A DNA stretch of 64,000 nucleotides from JANMDU01 sp031375105 (GTDB taxonomy: Bacteria > Pseudomonadota > Gammaproteobacteria > Burkholderiales > Burkholderiaceae_C): contig JANMHJ010000059.1 of the NCBI GenBank assembly GCA_031375105.1, forward strand, positions 1 to 64,000, given 5' to 3'. The position numbers were made by a program, and so were the translations under genes. Below the pieces are notes generated by a model. The model saw only the letters and a list, made by a program, of their open reading frames with translations. It ran no database searches and was not told the DNA's origin. Positions 18,396-26,636 of the stretch are shown in pieces. Every line of letters starts with the position of its first letter. The first letter of the stretch is position 1.

Positions 18396-18866
18396 TCATG
18401 CTTGCGCCAATTCATCGCTGAGGATAGCTAAGAGGCGCTGGGCATCGATTTCTAGGAATTCATGGCCTGCTGCATTGCTGCCCACACCCACGCACAGCTC
18501 TCGCAGACGCGGTGGCAAGGCACCGGCATAGGTCAGCGCACGGGGCTCATAGGCCAGTTGCTGCGGCAAGCCTTCAAAAGCAATCGCGATCGCATCGCCC
18601 GTGCTATCAGCGGAGGCGTCTGTTGACACGCCACCAATGAGCAAGCGCTTTTGACGAGCAGCCGATGCAGAGGCCGAGCCCGCGCCGAGGTAGGTGTTGA
18701 GATCAACCACGGGCAGGATGTTGCCATCCACATTCGCTGCGCCGATCAGCCAAGCGGGCGATTTGGGAATCGGGCTGAGCTCAAACACGTCCACAATCTG
18801 GCGTGCCCAGTCAAACGGGAAAGCCAAAGCCCAAGAGCCACAGAGGATGCCTTGTGCCAGTTTCAA
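18396..18866 (-). CDS. CheW-like coupling protein (PilI-like)
   Basis: A 156-residue CheW-domain protein that should link the MCP to the kinase. Typical features are FPFDWARQIVDVFELSPIP, SPAWLIGAANVDGNILPVVD and a C-terminal helix. The only in-frame initiator upstream of the conserved domain is TTG at 18866. An upstream TGA closes the frame, and no clear Shine-Dalgarno site precedes it, so the true start or even a sequencing frameshift there is uncertain. It follows a receiver gene and precedes the MCP gene on the same strand. Confidence 0.82.
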   Translation of the reverse strand: MKLAQGILCGSWALAFPFDWARQIVDVFELSPIPKSPAWLIGAANVDGNILPVVDLNTYLGAGSASASAARQKRLLIGGVSTDASADSTGDAIAIAFEGLPQQLAYEPRALTYAGALPPRLRELCVGVGSNAAGHEFLEIDAQRLLAILSDELAQA

Positions 18867-18915
18867 AGGGGGTAGTACGCGTCAAAAACCGATGGGCGAG
18901 GAGCTACAACGGCGC

Positions 18916-19263
18916 TCAGATCGTGCCCAAAATTTGATCGGCCGTGTAAGGCTTGGTCACATAGCCTTTGGCACCCAGCATCTGCGCAAACACGCGGTCT
19001 GCTTTCTGATCTTTGGAGGTGACAAACACCACAGGAATGCCTTTGGTGACCGGGTCTTGCATGAGCTGGCGCGTGGCGGAAAAACCATCCAGGCCGGGCA
19101 TGTTGACATCCATCATGATCAGGTCAGGCACTTCAAGCTTTGCCTTGGCTACCGCCTCAGCGCCAGAAGTGGCCATCACAACCACCCAGCCCGCATCTGC
19201 AAAGATTCGCTGCAAGTTTTGCGAATCCACGGGTGCATCATCGACGACCATAACTTTTTTCAT
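18916..19263 (-). CDS. Single-domain response regulator (PilH-like)
   Basis: A 115-residue stand-alone receiver domain: VMVVDDAPVDSQNLQRIF (acidic pocket), LIMMDVNMPGLDG (phospho-Asp), VFVTSKDQKADR and GAKGYVTKPY (conserved Lys). GGAG lies 10 bases before the ATG at 19263. In Pil-Chp systems such receivers serve as CheY-like outputs or phosphate sinks. The position between the long receiver protein and CheW fits the PilH slot. Confidence 0.88.
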   Translation of the reverse strand: MKKVMVVDDAPVDSQNLQRIFADAGWVVVMATSGAEAVAKAKLEVPDLIMMDVNMPGLDGFSATRQLMQDPVTKGIPVVFVTSKDQKADRVFAQMLGAKGYVTKPYTADQILGTI

Positions 19264-19356
19264 AAAATTCTCACTCCAAAATTATCTGTTTTCTACTGCA
19301 ACCATGCGCATCTGCGATGACCATCATTCCAACGCATTATCATGCGCCCATTTTGC

Positions 19357-20472
19357 CTAACTGGCTGACCGTGCAAACCCCGAGCCGCTGTTGCTACCGA
19401 AATTGGTTTCCTGGAAACCACGCGCCACACCGCGATCATGCTTGGCCAGCACAGCAATCAAATCGCGCTCATTGAGCGGCTTGGTCAGGTAGGCATCGCA
19501 GCCAGCGAGCGTGCCGCGAATTTTGTCAATCGTGCCGCCACGGCTGGTCAGCATCACCACCACAGGCGGCTTGCCATCTGAATACTTGCGCTGCTTGATG
19601 GCGCGGCAAGTTTGATAACCATCTAAGCCTTCCATCATCACGTCTAAGAAGACAAATTTATATGGCTTGGTGTTCATCTTGCCTAAAGCCTCTTCGCCCG
19701 AATTGACCAAATCGGCATGGAAGCCAAAACGCGAGAGGCGGTTGCGCATGAATTTGAGTGCGATATCGCTGTCGTCCACCACCAAGATGTGATCCACATC
19801 CATGGCGCTGTCAGGCAAAGCAGATTTGGAATTAGACATCCCAGCGAGCATGTCGGCACTACGACTGGCATCGAAATCTGCTCGTGCACCTGCGCCAGAT
19901 CGCACGGAACGACGCATCGTCGAATCCGGGCCGCTGGCCGACGGCGAGGGCCGAGCCGCCACAGTGGCTGCTGCTGGCGCTGGCATGGCAGGGCGGGGCA
20001 TACTGGACGCGGTGAATGTTGCCGCTGGCTTGCTCTGCACGGGCGCAGCCGCAGCCGCAGCCGCAGCCGTGGGCATGCTAGCAGCGGGCCTAGCAACTGC
20101 AGATACGGCAGGCGCACTTGCCACAGGCCGCATGGGCATCAAGGCGGCAGGCACCGTGGCCATGGAAGGCGACAACAGGCTTTCGACTGTGGCCAACACC
20201 TTCATCAAATTCAGGGGGCGGCGTTGCAACATCCAGCCTGTGCCGCCATCTTGGCTACCAATGAGCAACACCTGCGATGCGGGTTTGGTTGCGATGCATT
20301 GCCGCAGCACAGCGGCATCATCTGCATTGACCACCGCCAGATGCGCCTGGGCTGCATCTTCCACCAGCACATAGCCAGGCGGACGACGCGCAGCTAAGCG
20401 GAAGAAGGATTCAAAGGTCACCTTCTCAAACGAGGAGAAACCAACCAAAATGATTTTGTGGGGTTGGGTCAT
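19357..20472 (-). CDS. Response regulator with N-terminal domain and Ala/Pro-rich linker (PilG-like slot)
   Basis: A 371-residue protein. Residues 1-110 form a compact domain without a recognised motif, followed by a low-complexity Ala/Pro/Met linker (about 110-215), then a receiver domain (about 225-345: HILVVDDSDIALKFMRNRL, FVFLDVMMEGLDG, VMLTSRGG, DAYLTKPLNE). The receiver resembles PilG-type regulators of twitching motility. It is the first gene of the chemosensory operon, with the promoter presumably in the 236-bp spacer shared with the divergent gpx gene. The N-terminal domain may be a degenerate receiver, but this cannot be settled by eye. Confidence 0.78.
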   Translation of the reverse strand: MTQPHKIILVGFSSFEKVTFESFFRLAARRPPGYVLVEDAAQAHLAVVNADDAAVLRQCIATKPASQVLLIGSQDGGTGWMLQRRPLNLMKVLATVESLLSPSMATVPAALMPMRPVASAPAVSAVARPAASMPTAAAAAAAAPVQSKPAATFTASSMPRPAMPAPAAATVAARPSPSASGPDSTMRRSVRSGAGARADFDASRSADMLAGMSNSKSALPDSAMDVDHILVVDDSDIALKFMRNRLSRFGFHADLVNSGEEALGKMNTKPYKFVFLDVMMEGLDGYQTCRAIKQRKYSDGKPPVVVMLTSRGGTIDKIRGTLAGCDAYLTKPLNERDLIAVLAKHDRGVARGFQETNFGSNSGSGFARSAS

Positions 20473-20708
20473 GTCAAGTCTCCAAGCAGTAATTTGCCTG
20501 ATTTCGAACCCATCGCGGTAGCGAAATATCCAGATAAATCATAGGCTTGTACTGAGGAGTTAGTAAATTAGTATCAGTTCATTCTATAGAAACGCCACGG
20601 TTTTGACTAGGCCTGCGTGCCCAAAGAGCGACGTTTTTGACAAGCCTGACAAGAAAGCGCCAAAATCAGACGCTTGCCCCGCCGTGAATCAGAAAGAACA
20701 TTTGCATC

Positions 20709-21200
20709 ATGCCTGCTACAACCACTGCCTACGATTTCAATGCGTTGGATATTCATGGAAAAAAAGTCGCTTTGAAGAAATATGCCGGAAAGGCGTTGCT
20801 AATTGTTAACACTGCCAGTGGCTGTGGCTTCACGCCGCAATACAAAGGCCTGCAAGCATTGCACGAGCAATATGGCAAAACGGGGCTTGTGGTGCTGGGT
20901 TTCCCATGCAACCAATTTGGCGCACAAGAGTCGGGCAGCGAAGAGGACATTGCTTCTTTTTGCGAACTTAACTTTGGCGTGAGCTTTCCGCTCATGGGCA
21001 AAGTCGATGTGAACGGGCCGCAAGCCACCGATTTATACCAATGGCTCTGCGAGCAAGCACCGGGCCTGCTCGGCAGCAAAGCCATCAAATGGAATTTCAC
21101 CAAATTCCTCGTTGGCCGCGACGGCCAAGTGATCAAACGCTACGCCCCACAAGACACACCTCAAAGCCTGGCCAAGGACATTGAGGCGGTGTTGGGTTGA
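20709..21200 (+). CDS. Glutathione peroxidase-family peroxidase
   Basis: A 163-residue thiol peroxidase that reduces hydroperoxides. The peroxidatic Cys is in NTASGCGFTPQ (Cys 39), the Gln in FPCNQFGAQE (near 77) and the Trp in KWNFTKFLV, which together form the catalytic triad or tetrad. It uses cysteine, not selenocysteine, as expected for bacteria. Many such enzymes prefer thioredoxin over glutathione. It is divergent from the chemosensory operon and followed by a dispersed repeat. Confidence 0.93.
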   Translation: MPATTTAYDFNALDIHGKKVALKKYAGKALLIVNTASGCGFTPQYKGLQALHEQYGKTGLVVLGFPCNQFGAQESGSEEDIASFCELNFGVSFPLMGKVDVNGPQATDLYQWLCEQAPGLLGSKAIKWNFTKFLVGRDGQVIKRYAPQDTPQSLAKDIEAVLG

Positions 21201-21216
21201 GGCGGTCAAGACTAAA

Positions 21217-21265
21217 TTGCTAGTTTTTTCATAGCACGATACGCTGCGTTTATAAGGGCGACGGC
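21217..21265 (+). repeat. ~50-bp dispersed repeat, copy 6 (intergenic)
   Basis: Plus strand: TGCTAGTTTTTTCATAGC, ACGATACGCTGCG, TTTATAAGGGCGACGGC. It lies in the spacer between the convergent gpx and nucleosidase genes. Confidence 0.88.
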
Positions 21266-21296
21266 ACTATATTGCAATAAAACCGCTATAAAAACT

Positions 21297-22013
21297 TCAG
21301 AGCTTGAGCATCAGCGCTTGCACGATTTTTACGGCTATCGGCCCGGCAACTTCGCTCACGAATTTCGGAAAATCGACATGCGCGCTGTCGTCGGCTTTGT
21401 CGGAGATGGTGCGCACTGCGGCGAAGGGGATCTGGTAGTCGTGGCAGACCTGTGCAATGGCAGCCCCTTCCATTTCGACGCACAGGGCGTCGGGCAGTGC
21501 GTGGCGCAGCGCTTGCACTTCTGCGGCGCTGCTGACGAAGCGGTCGCCGCTGATGATCAGGCCTTGGTGAATTTTTAAGGGTTTTAGGCTACTGGCCGTT
21601 ATGTTATCTGCGTGTATCGCTTCCAAAATCATAGCAACTAGATGCGCATTGCCAGCAAAACGACTGATGCCCGTGTAGGGAATTTCATGGCGCGGGAAGA
21701 GCGGTGAGGCATCCATGTCGTGCTGCAAATACTCAGTGCCCACCACCAGATCGGCCACATTCACATGGCTGGCCACCGCACCGGCCACGCCGGTGAAGAC
21801 AATGCGCTGCACTTTGTAGCGCTCGATCAGCATCGTGGCGGTGATGCTTGCTGCGACTTTGCCCACGCCTGCCAGCGCCAAGATGACTGGTCTTTTATGG
21901 ATCAATCCATGCTCTAGCCGACGTGGAATATGCGTTGTTTGCTCATTATTTTGTAGCAAGTGAAGCAAGCCCGCTTGCTCTTCGGGCAAGGCGCTGATGA
22001 TGGCGGTAGTCAT
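21297..22013 (-). CDS. mtnN: 5'-methylthioadenosine/S-adenosylhomocysteine nucleosidase
   Basis: A 238-residue nucleosidase that cleaves MTA and SAH to adenine and the thioribose. MTTAIISALPEEQAG carries the catalytic acid near residue 11-12, and FTGVAGAV, VEMEGAAIAQVCHD (ribose-binding) and TISDKADDSA (catalytic Asp) follow. I chose ATG 22013. The open frame continues 74 codons upstream, but that part overlaps the divergent gene at 22096 and has no family resemblance. An in-frame dispersed repeat encodes LVAMILEAIHADNITASSL, probably lengthening a surface loop. Confidence 0.92.
   Translation of the reverse strand: MTTAIISALPEEQAGLLHLLQNNEQTTHIPRRLEHGLIHKRPVILALAGVGKVAASITATMLIERYKVQRIVFTGVAGAVASHVNVADLVVGTEYLQHDMDASPLFPRHEIPYTGISRFAGNAHLVAMILEAIHADNITASSLKPLKIHQGLIISGDRFVSSAAEVQALRHALPDALCVEMEGAAIAQVCHDYQIPFAAVRTISDKADDSAHVDFPKFVSEVAGPIAVKIVQALMLKL
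21583..21639 (-). repeat. ~50-bp dispersed repeat, copy 7 (inside mtnN)
   Basis: On the minus strand: TTGCTATGATTTTGGAAGC, GATACACGCAGA, then CATAACGGCCAGTAGCC. It is in sense orientation to the gene and uses the same frame as copies 5, 9, 11, 12, 13 and 16 (..ITASS). Confidence 0.85.
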
Positions 22014-22095
22014 GATGTCGGCAATGGGAGAGGTAAAGTGTTGCACGCCATCGTAACGGCATACGAGCAGCTCGCGATATCGGCACAATCCATGC

Positions 22096-23226
22096 ATGAC
22101 TCCTCTGAACACACTTGAAACGCCCGCCTTGCTGCTTGACACGGATCGTATGCAGCGCAACATTGCTCGCCTGCGCACACGCTTGCAGCCGCTGGGCGTG
22201 CAGCTGCGGCCACATTTGAAAACTGCCAAATGCATTGAGGTGGCTCACGCCATGATGGATTCACCCAGCGGCCCAGCAACCGTCTCTACGCTCAAGGAGG
22301 CGGACGAATTTGCAGCTGCGGGCGTGACGGATATGTTGTATGCCGTCTCCATTGTGGCCAACAAGTTCGCGCATGTCAGCCGCTTGCGTGCGCAGGGTGT
22401 GGATTTGACGGTGGTGCTCGATAGCGTGGTCGCTGCGCAGGCTTTGGCGGCGCATGCACAAACGATGAATGATCACATTCCGGTGCTGATTGAGATTGAT
22501 TCCGATGGCCATCGCAGCGGTGTGCGCCCCGGCGATGCGCTGATTCTTGACATTGCCAGAGCGCTTGAGCCGCATTGCGAGCTGCGCGGCGTGATGACGC
22601 ATGCGGGTGCGTCTTATGCGAGTTACAGCGTGGAGGCGAAAGTGCAAATGGCCGAGCAAGAGCGCTTGGGCGCGGTGCAGTCAGCGCAGATGCTGCGTGC
22701 TGCTGGCTTTGCAGCGCCGGTGGTAAGCGTTGGCTCCACACCGACGGCGCATTTTGCTGAGCATCTGGAAGGCGTGACGGAGGTGCGGGCGGGCGTGTTT
22801 GTGTTTTTTGATCTGGTGATGGCGGGCTTGAATGTGTGCAGCACGGATGACATTGCTATTAGCGTGCTGGCCAGCGTGATCGGCCATCAAAAAGAAAAGG
22901 GGTGGATCATTGTGGATGCAGGCTGGATGGCGATGAGCCGCGACCGGGGCACGGCAAGTCAGCCGATTGACCAAGGCTATGGCTTGGTCTGCGACGCGCA
23001 AGGCCGTGTGATCACCGATCTGATCATGAGCGGGGCCAACCAAGAGCACGGCATTCTCTCCATCCGCACGGGTTCATCAGAGCCGCTGCCCGAGCTGCCC
23101 GTGGGCACACTGCTGCGCATCTTGCCCAACCATGCCTGCGCGACCGGGGCTCAGCATGATCAGTATGTGGTGTTAGGCGCATCGGGCGCAATTGAAGGAG
23201 TGTGGCCGCGATTTCGGGGTTGGTGA
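22096..23226 (+). CDS. D-threonine aldolase/D-serine dehydratase-like PLP enzyme
   Basis: A 376-residue fold-type III PLP enzyme. The Schiff-base lysine is in RPHLKTAKC (Lys 42) of the alanine-racemase-like barrel. The C-terminal domain has the metal-binding segment ILPNHACATGAQHD near residues 345-358. MTHAGASYASYS and VSVGSTPTA (PLP phosphate binding) are also typical. Members cleave D-3-hydroxy amino acids, such as D-threonine, to glycine and aldehyde, or dehydrate D-serine. Which reaction applies is not decidable here. It is divergent from mtnN. Confidence 0.87.
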   Translation: MTPLNTLETPALLLDTDRMQRNIARLRTRLQPLGVQLRPHLKTAKCIEVAHAMMDSPSGPATVSTLKEADEFAAAGVTDMLYAVSIVANKFAHVSRLRAQGVDLTVVLDSVVAAQALAAHAQTMNDHIPVLIEIDSDGHRSGVRPGDALILDIARALEPHCELRGVMTHAGASYASYSVEAKVQMAEQERLGAVQSAQMLRAAGFAAPVVSVGSTPTAHFAEHLEGVTEVRAGVFVFFDLVMAGLNVCSTDDIAISVLASVIGHQKEKGWIIVDAGWMAMSRDRGTASQPIDQGYGLVCDAQGRVITDLIMSGANQEHGILSIRTGSSEPLPELPVGTLLRILPNHACATGAQHDQYVVLGASGAIEGVWPRFRGW

Positions 23227-23276
23227 TCTTTTGAAGTGCAAGAGTGGGGCGTGAATCACCATGCAAGTATGGGGTT

Positions 23277-23304
23277 TATACTTATTAATCAATCGTTTGA
23301 TTAA
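23277..23304 (+). promoter_or_regulatory. Promoter element and palindromic operator of the TetR-RND operon
   Basis: A -10-like TATACT (23277-23282) is followed by a perfect 8-bp inverted repeat, TTAATCAA / TTGATTAA (23285-23292 and 23297-23304, 4-bp spacer), 20 bp before the tetR ATG. Position and symmetry fit an operator through which the TetR protein represses itself and the efflux genes downstream. Confidence 0.7.
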
Positions 23305-23324
23305 ATTGTGTATCATCACCTCCC

Positions 23325-24008
23325 ATGCCAAAAAATCAAACTATTCTTGAGTCTGCTGCGTCGCCTGAAACAGCCGAGCCCAGCGAGTCGCGTCAGCGCC
23401 TTTTGCAAGCCGCACTTCGCTGCTTTGCTGAGCATGGCTTTGAAAAAACCTCCACGCGAATGATTGCCGATGCGGCGCAGGCCAATCTGGCCGCGATTCG
23501 GTATTACTTTGGCGACAAGGCGGGCATTTATCGCGCGGCCTTTATCGAGCCGATGGGCCAACCGCAAGACGATATCGTGTTGTTTGACAGCCCCACGCTC
23601 TCGCTGGAGCAGGCTTTGCAAGGCCTGTATTCCGGCTTCATTGAGCCTTTGAAAAAAGGTGAGCTGGTGCAACTGTGCACCAAGCTGCACATGCGTGAGA
23701 TGGTCGAGCCCACGGGCTTATGGCAGCAGGAGATTGACCACGGCATATCGCCTTATCACAAGGCCTTGGTGAAGGTGCTGTGCCGTCATTTGGGCATCAC
23801 AAAAGAAGACGATGATGTGCATCGGCTGGCCATTTGCATCGTGGCACAGGCGGTGTTTTTGTACATGGGGCGCGAAGTGCTCCAAGTGGTGCGCCCAGGT
23901 TTGGTCAACAACCCTGAGGCGCTGGACGTGATGGGGCAGCGCCTCACGCAATATGCGCTGGCTTTGGTGCAAGCCGAGCAGCAGCGCAGAACCAAGGAAG
24001 GAAAATGA
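23325..24008 (+). CDS. TetR-family repressor of the adjacent RND efflux operon
   Basis: A 227-residue TetR/AcrR regulator. The N-terminal HTH covers about residues 22-68 (RLLQAALRCFAEHGFEKTST and ANLAAIRYYFGDKAGIYRAA), followed by a helical ligand domain of the CerR/DUF1956 type. A perfect palindrome lies just upstream of its ATG, and the outer-membrane factor gene starts 1 bp after its stop. It should therefore be autoregulated and repress the efflux genes until an unknown ligand binds. Confidence 0.9.
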   Translation: MPKNQTILESAASPETAEPSESRQRLLQAALRCFAEHGFEKTSTRMIADAAQANLAAIRYYFGDKAGIYRAAFIEPMGQPQDDIVLFDSPTLSLEQALQGLYSGFIEPLKKGELVQLCTKLHMREMVEPTGLWQQEIDHGISPYHKALVKVLCRHLGITKEDDDVHRLAICIVAQAVFLYMGREVLQVVRPGLVNNPEALDVMGQRLTQYALALVQAEQQRRTKEGK

Positions 24009-24009
24009 A

Positions 24010-25482
24010 ATGATCTGGAAACTCAGCGCCCTCAGTTTGGCGATTCCCTTGCTGGCCGCTTGCGCAGGCACGGTCAAGCTGCCCGATCCTCAGCAAGTGC
24101 AAAGCGATGCGCAAATTCGCGCCGCCGCCGCTTGGCAAGTGCCATTGCCGCATGGCGGCAGCACGGCGCAACTTGTGAATTGGTGGACGCAACTGGGCGA
24201 TCCGGTGTTTGACGAACTCATGCAAGCCGCGCAAAAGGGCAGCGCCTCACTTACAGCAGCTCTGACGGGCATCGCCAACGCGCGAGCCAACGTAGCGCGG
24301 GCAGGCGATGCCATCTCGCCCAATGTGAGCCTGAGCGCACAAGGCAGCCGCGGCGTGCAGGCGCCGAAAGCGCCTCCCGCCACCTCGCTCAGCGCAGGCT
24401 TGCAGGCATCTTGGGAATTGGATTTGTGGGGCGGCAATCGTGCTGCGCTGTCGGCTGCGCAACTGCGTGCGCGTGGCGCAGAACTGGGCTGGCACGAGGC
24501 GCGTGTGGCTGTGGCCGCTGAGATGGCCGCCACTTACACCAGCTACCGCTATTGCGAAAGTCTGCTCTCGCTTTTGCAACGCGATGCCGCTTCGCGCGAT
24601 GAAACCTCTCGTTTGGCCGAGCTCACCGCCAAGGCCGGATTTTCTGCGCCCGCTACGGCCCAGCTTGCGCGCGCCAGCAGCTTTGATGCTGCCAACTCCG
24701 TTACGGCGACGCAAGCGCAGTGTGATGCGCAGGTCAAGGCCTTAGTGGCGCTGAGTGGTCTGCCAGAGGCCTCTTTGCGCGAAAAATTGAAGGCAAATCA
24801 GGCTGCAGCCGGCAAGATATCTGCGCAGAGTGCTCTGTTTTCTATAGCAGGTTCGGTCACCCAAGTGCCCGCGCAGTTGCTCAGTCAACGCCCCGACATT
24901 GCCGCTGCGCAGCAAGATGTGACCGCTGCCGCGCTCGATATTCAGACTGTCGATGCACGGCGCTACCCCTCGCTCAGCTTGAACGGCAGCATTGGCATTG
25001 GCAGCACGCGGCAGATGGGCGTGAGCAGTGAAGGCTTGACATGGGCTCTGGGCCCCATCGCCTTGAATCTGCCTTTGACCAACCAAGACCTGACGCGAAG
25101 CAACACGCTAGCGGCTGTGGCTGCCTACAACGAAGCCGTGATTTCGCTGCAAGCCAAAGCGCGGCAGGCAGTACGCGAAGTGGAGGAAAGCTTGGTGAAT
25201 TTGAATGCAGCCAATCTGCGCGGCACGCAAACCAAGGCCGCAGCTGAAGGCTATGGCGCATCGCTGGCTGCCACGCAGTCTCGCTACCGCGCTGGCCTGG
25301 CCAGTTTGGTCGAACTCGAAGATGCGCGGCGCACCGCTCTCTTTGCGCAGCAAAACCAGCTCGTGGTGGAGCAAGGCCGCATCGCTGCTTGGATCAACCT
25401 GTATCGCGCCACAGGCGGCGGCTGGACGGCAGGCATGAGTGTTGCCAGCAACAGTGCCCGCCCCGCATCGGCTCAACCTTAA
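24010..25482 (+). CDS. RND efflux outer-membrane factor (NodT/OprM family lipoprotein)
   Basis: A 490-residue outer-membrane channel lipoprotein. The signal peptide ends in the lipobox LLAACAG (Cys 18). The TolC-like duplicated helical/beta structure shows in SWELDLWGGNRAALSAAQL and LSQRPDIAAAQQDVTAA, both NodT landmarks. The start at 24010 is preferred to the upstream in-frame ATG at 23953, which lies inside tetR. A dispersed repeat is translated antisense at ISAQSALFSIAG. It forms a tripartite pump with the next two genes. Confidence 0.93.
   Translation: MIWKLSALSLAIPLLAACAGTVKLPDPQQVQSDAQIRAAAAWQVPLPHGGSTAQLVNWWTQLGDPVFDELMQAAQKGSASLTAALTGIANARANVARAGDAISPNVSLSAQGSRGVQAPKAPPATSLSAGLQASWELDLWGGNRAALSAAQLRARGAELGWHEARVAVAAEMAATYTSYRYCESLLSLLQRDAASRDETSRLAELTAKAGFSAPATAQLARASSFDAANSVTATQAQCDAQVKALVALSGLPEASLREKLKANQAAAGKISAQSALFSIAGSVTQVPAQLLSQRPDIAAAQQDVTAAALDIQTVDARRYPSLSLNGSIGIGSTRQMGVSSEGLTWALGPIALNLPLTNQDLTRSNTLAAVAAYNEAVISLQAKARQAVREVEESLVNLNAANLRGTQTKAAAEGYGASLAATQSRYRAGLASLVELEDARRTALFAQQNQLVVEQGRIAAWINLYRATGGGWTAGMSVASNSARPASAQP
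24801..24850 (-). repeat. ~50-bp dispersed repeat, copy 8 (inside outer-membrane factor gene)
   Basis: On the minus strand: TGCTATAGAAAACAGAGC, ACTCTGCGCAGA, TATCTTGCCGGCTGCAGCC. It is a somewhat diverged copy, antisense to the gene and in frame. Confidence 0.75.
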
Positions 25483-25500
25483 TCGATGGAAAGCGAACTC

Positions 25501-26607
25501 ATGAATTTCAAGAAACACTCAATTGCTATTGTTTTGGTAGCATTCAGCGCAGGTTCTATAACGGCTATCGGCCTGTTTTCCTCCAAATCTCAGGCTCAGA
25601 ACACGCCTGCAGCAGCGCCCGCCGCCAAGGCCGCGCTCACCGTGAGCAGCGTCAGCCCCGCCAGTGGCAGCATGGCAATCAAGCTCTCTGCCAATGGCTC
25701 GGTGGCCGCTTGGCAAGAAGCCAGCATTGGCGCGGAAGTCAATGGCTTGAAGCTCACCGACGTGCGCGTCAACGTGGGCGATGTGGTGCGCAAAGGCCAA
25801 GTGCTGGCCACTTTCTCTTCAGAAACCGCGCAGGCTGATCTGCTGCAAGCGCAGGCATCGCAGATGGAGGCCGAGGCCAATGCCTTGGAGGCCGTTGCCA
25901 ATGCGCAGCGTGCCGCCACACTCAAAGACACGGGCGCTTTGTCCAACCAGCAAATCGCGCAATACAACACTCAAGAGCAAACTGCCAAGGCGCGTGTGGC
26001 CGCAGCAAAAGCGCAAGTCACAGCCGCACAAGTGCGCTTGAAGAATTCTCAACTCACTGCGCCAGACAACGGCATCATCTCCGCCCGCAATGCCACCGTC
26101 GGCTCCGTGGTGGGCGCAGGCGCAGAGCTGTTTCGTATGGTGCGCCAAGGCCGCTTGGAATGGCGTGCGGAGGTCACCAGCAGCGAGATCGGCAAAGTCA
26201 AGCCAGGCACGCTGGTCAGCGTTACAGCTGCCAGCGGCGCTGTTGTGAATGGCAAGGTGCGCATCATCGCGCCCACAGTCGATCCGGTGACGCGCAATGC
26301 CTTGGTGTATGTCGATATTCCGCAGCATCCGGATGTGAAGGCAGGCATGTTTGCCAAAGGTGATTTTGCTTTGGGCAATCAGAATGCGCTCACGCTGCCG
26401 CAGCAAGCCTTGGTGTTGCGCGATGGCTTCACTTATGCGATGCGCATAGAAGCGAACAGCAAAATCTCTCAAGTGAAATTGCAAACTGGCAAACGCAGTG
26501 GCGATGCAGTGGAGATTCTCTCGGGTGCAAAAGTGGGTGAGAAATACGTGGCTTCGGGCGCGGCATTTTTAGCTGACGGTGACACCGTCAAAGTTGTGAC
26601 TAAGTAA
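25501..26607 (+). CDS. RND efflux periplasmic adaptor (membrane fusion protein)
   Basis: A 368-residue HlyD/AcrA-type adaptor linking the RND pump to the outer-membrane factor. An N-terminal hydrophobic anchor (residues 8-24) is followed by a barrel-sandwich hybrid (NGSVAAWQEASIGAEVNGLK, VGDVVRKGQVLATF), a coiled hairpin rich in Ala/Gln (about 110-165) and beta-barrel domains. The ATG at 25501 has GAAAG upstream, whereas the in-frame ATG at 25486 has none. The anchor itself (SIAIVLVAFSAGSITAIGLF) is encoded by a dispersed repeat. Confidence 0.92.
   Translation: MNFKKHSIAIVLVAFSAGSITAIGLFSSKSQAQNTPAAAPAAKAALTVSSVSPASGSMAIKLSANGSVAAWQEASIGAEVNGLKLTDVRVNVGDVVRKGQVLATFSSETAQADLLQAQASQMEAEANALEAVANAQRAATLKDTGALSNQQIAQYNTQEQTAKARVAAAKAQVTAAQVRLKNSQLTAPDNGIISARNATVGSVVGAGAELFRMVRQGRLEWRAEVTSSEIGKVKPGTLVSVTAASGAVVNGKVRIIAPTVDPVTRNALVYVDIPQHPDVKAGMFAKGDFALGNQNALTLPQQALVLRDGFTYAMRIEANSKISQVKLQTGKRSGDAVEILSGAKVGEKYVASGAAFLADGDTVKVVTK
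25521..25573 (+). repeat. ~50-bp dispersed repeat, copy 9 (forms membrane anchor of the adaptor)
   Basis: Plus strand: TTGCTATTGTTTTGGTAGC, ATTCAGCGCAGG, TTCTATAACGGCTATCGGCC. It is sense-oriented in the usual frame and makes up nearly the whole hydrophobic N-terminal segment of the adaptor. Confidence 0.88.
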
Positions 26608-26636
26608 CCGCGCCAGTTTGAATTGAAGGACAGACC

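Noticed and set aside
20709..21200. Selenocysteine glutathione peroxidase
   Set aside because: The catalytic position is a TGT/TGC cysteine codon, no in-frame TGA is present.
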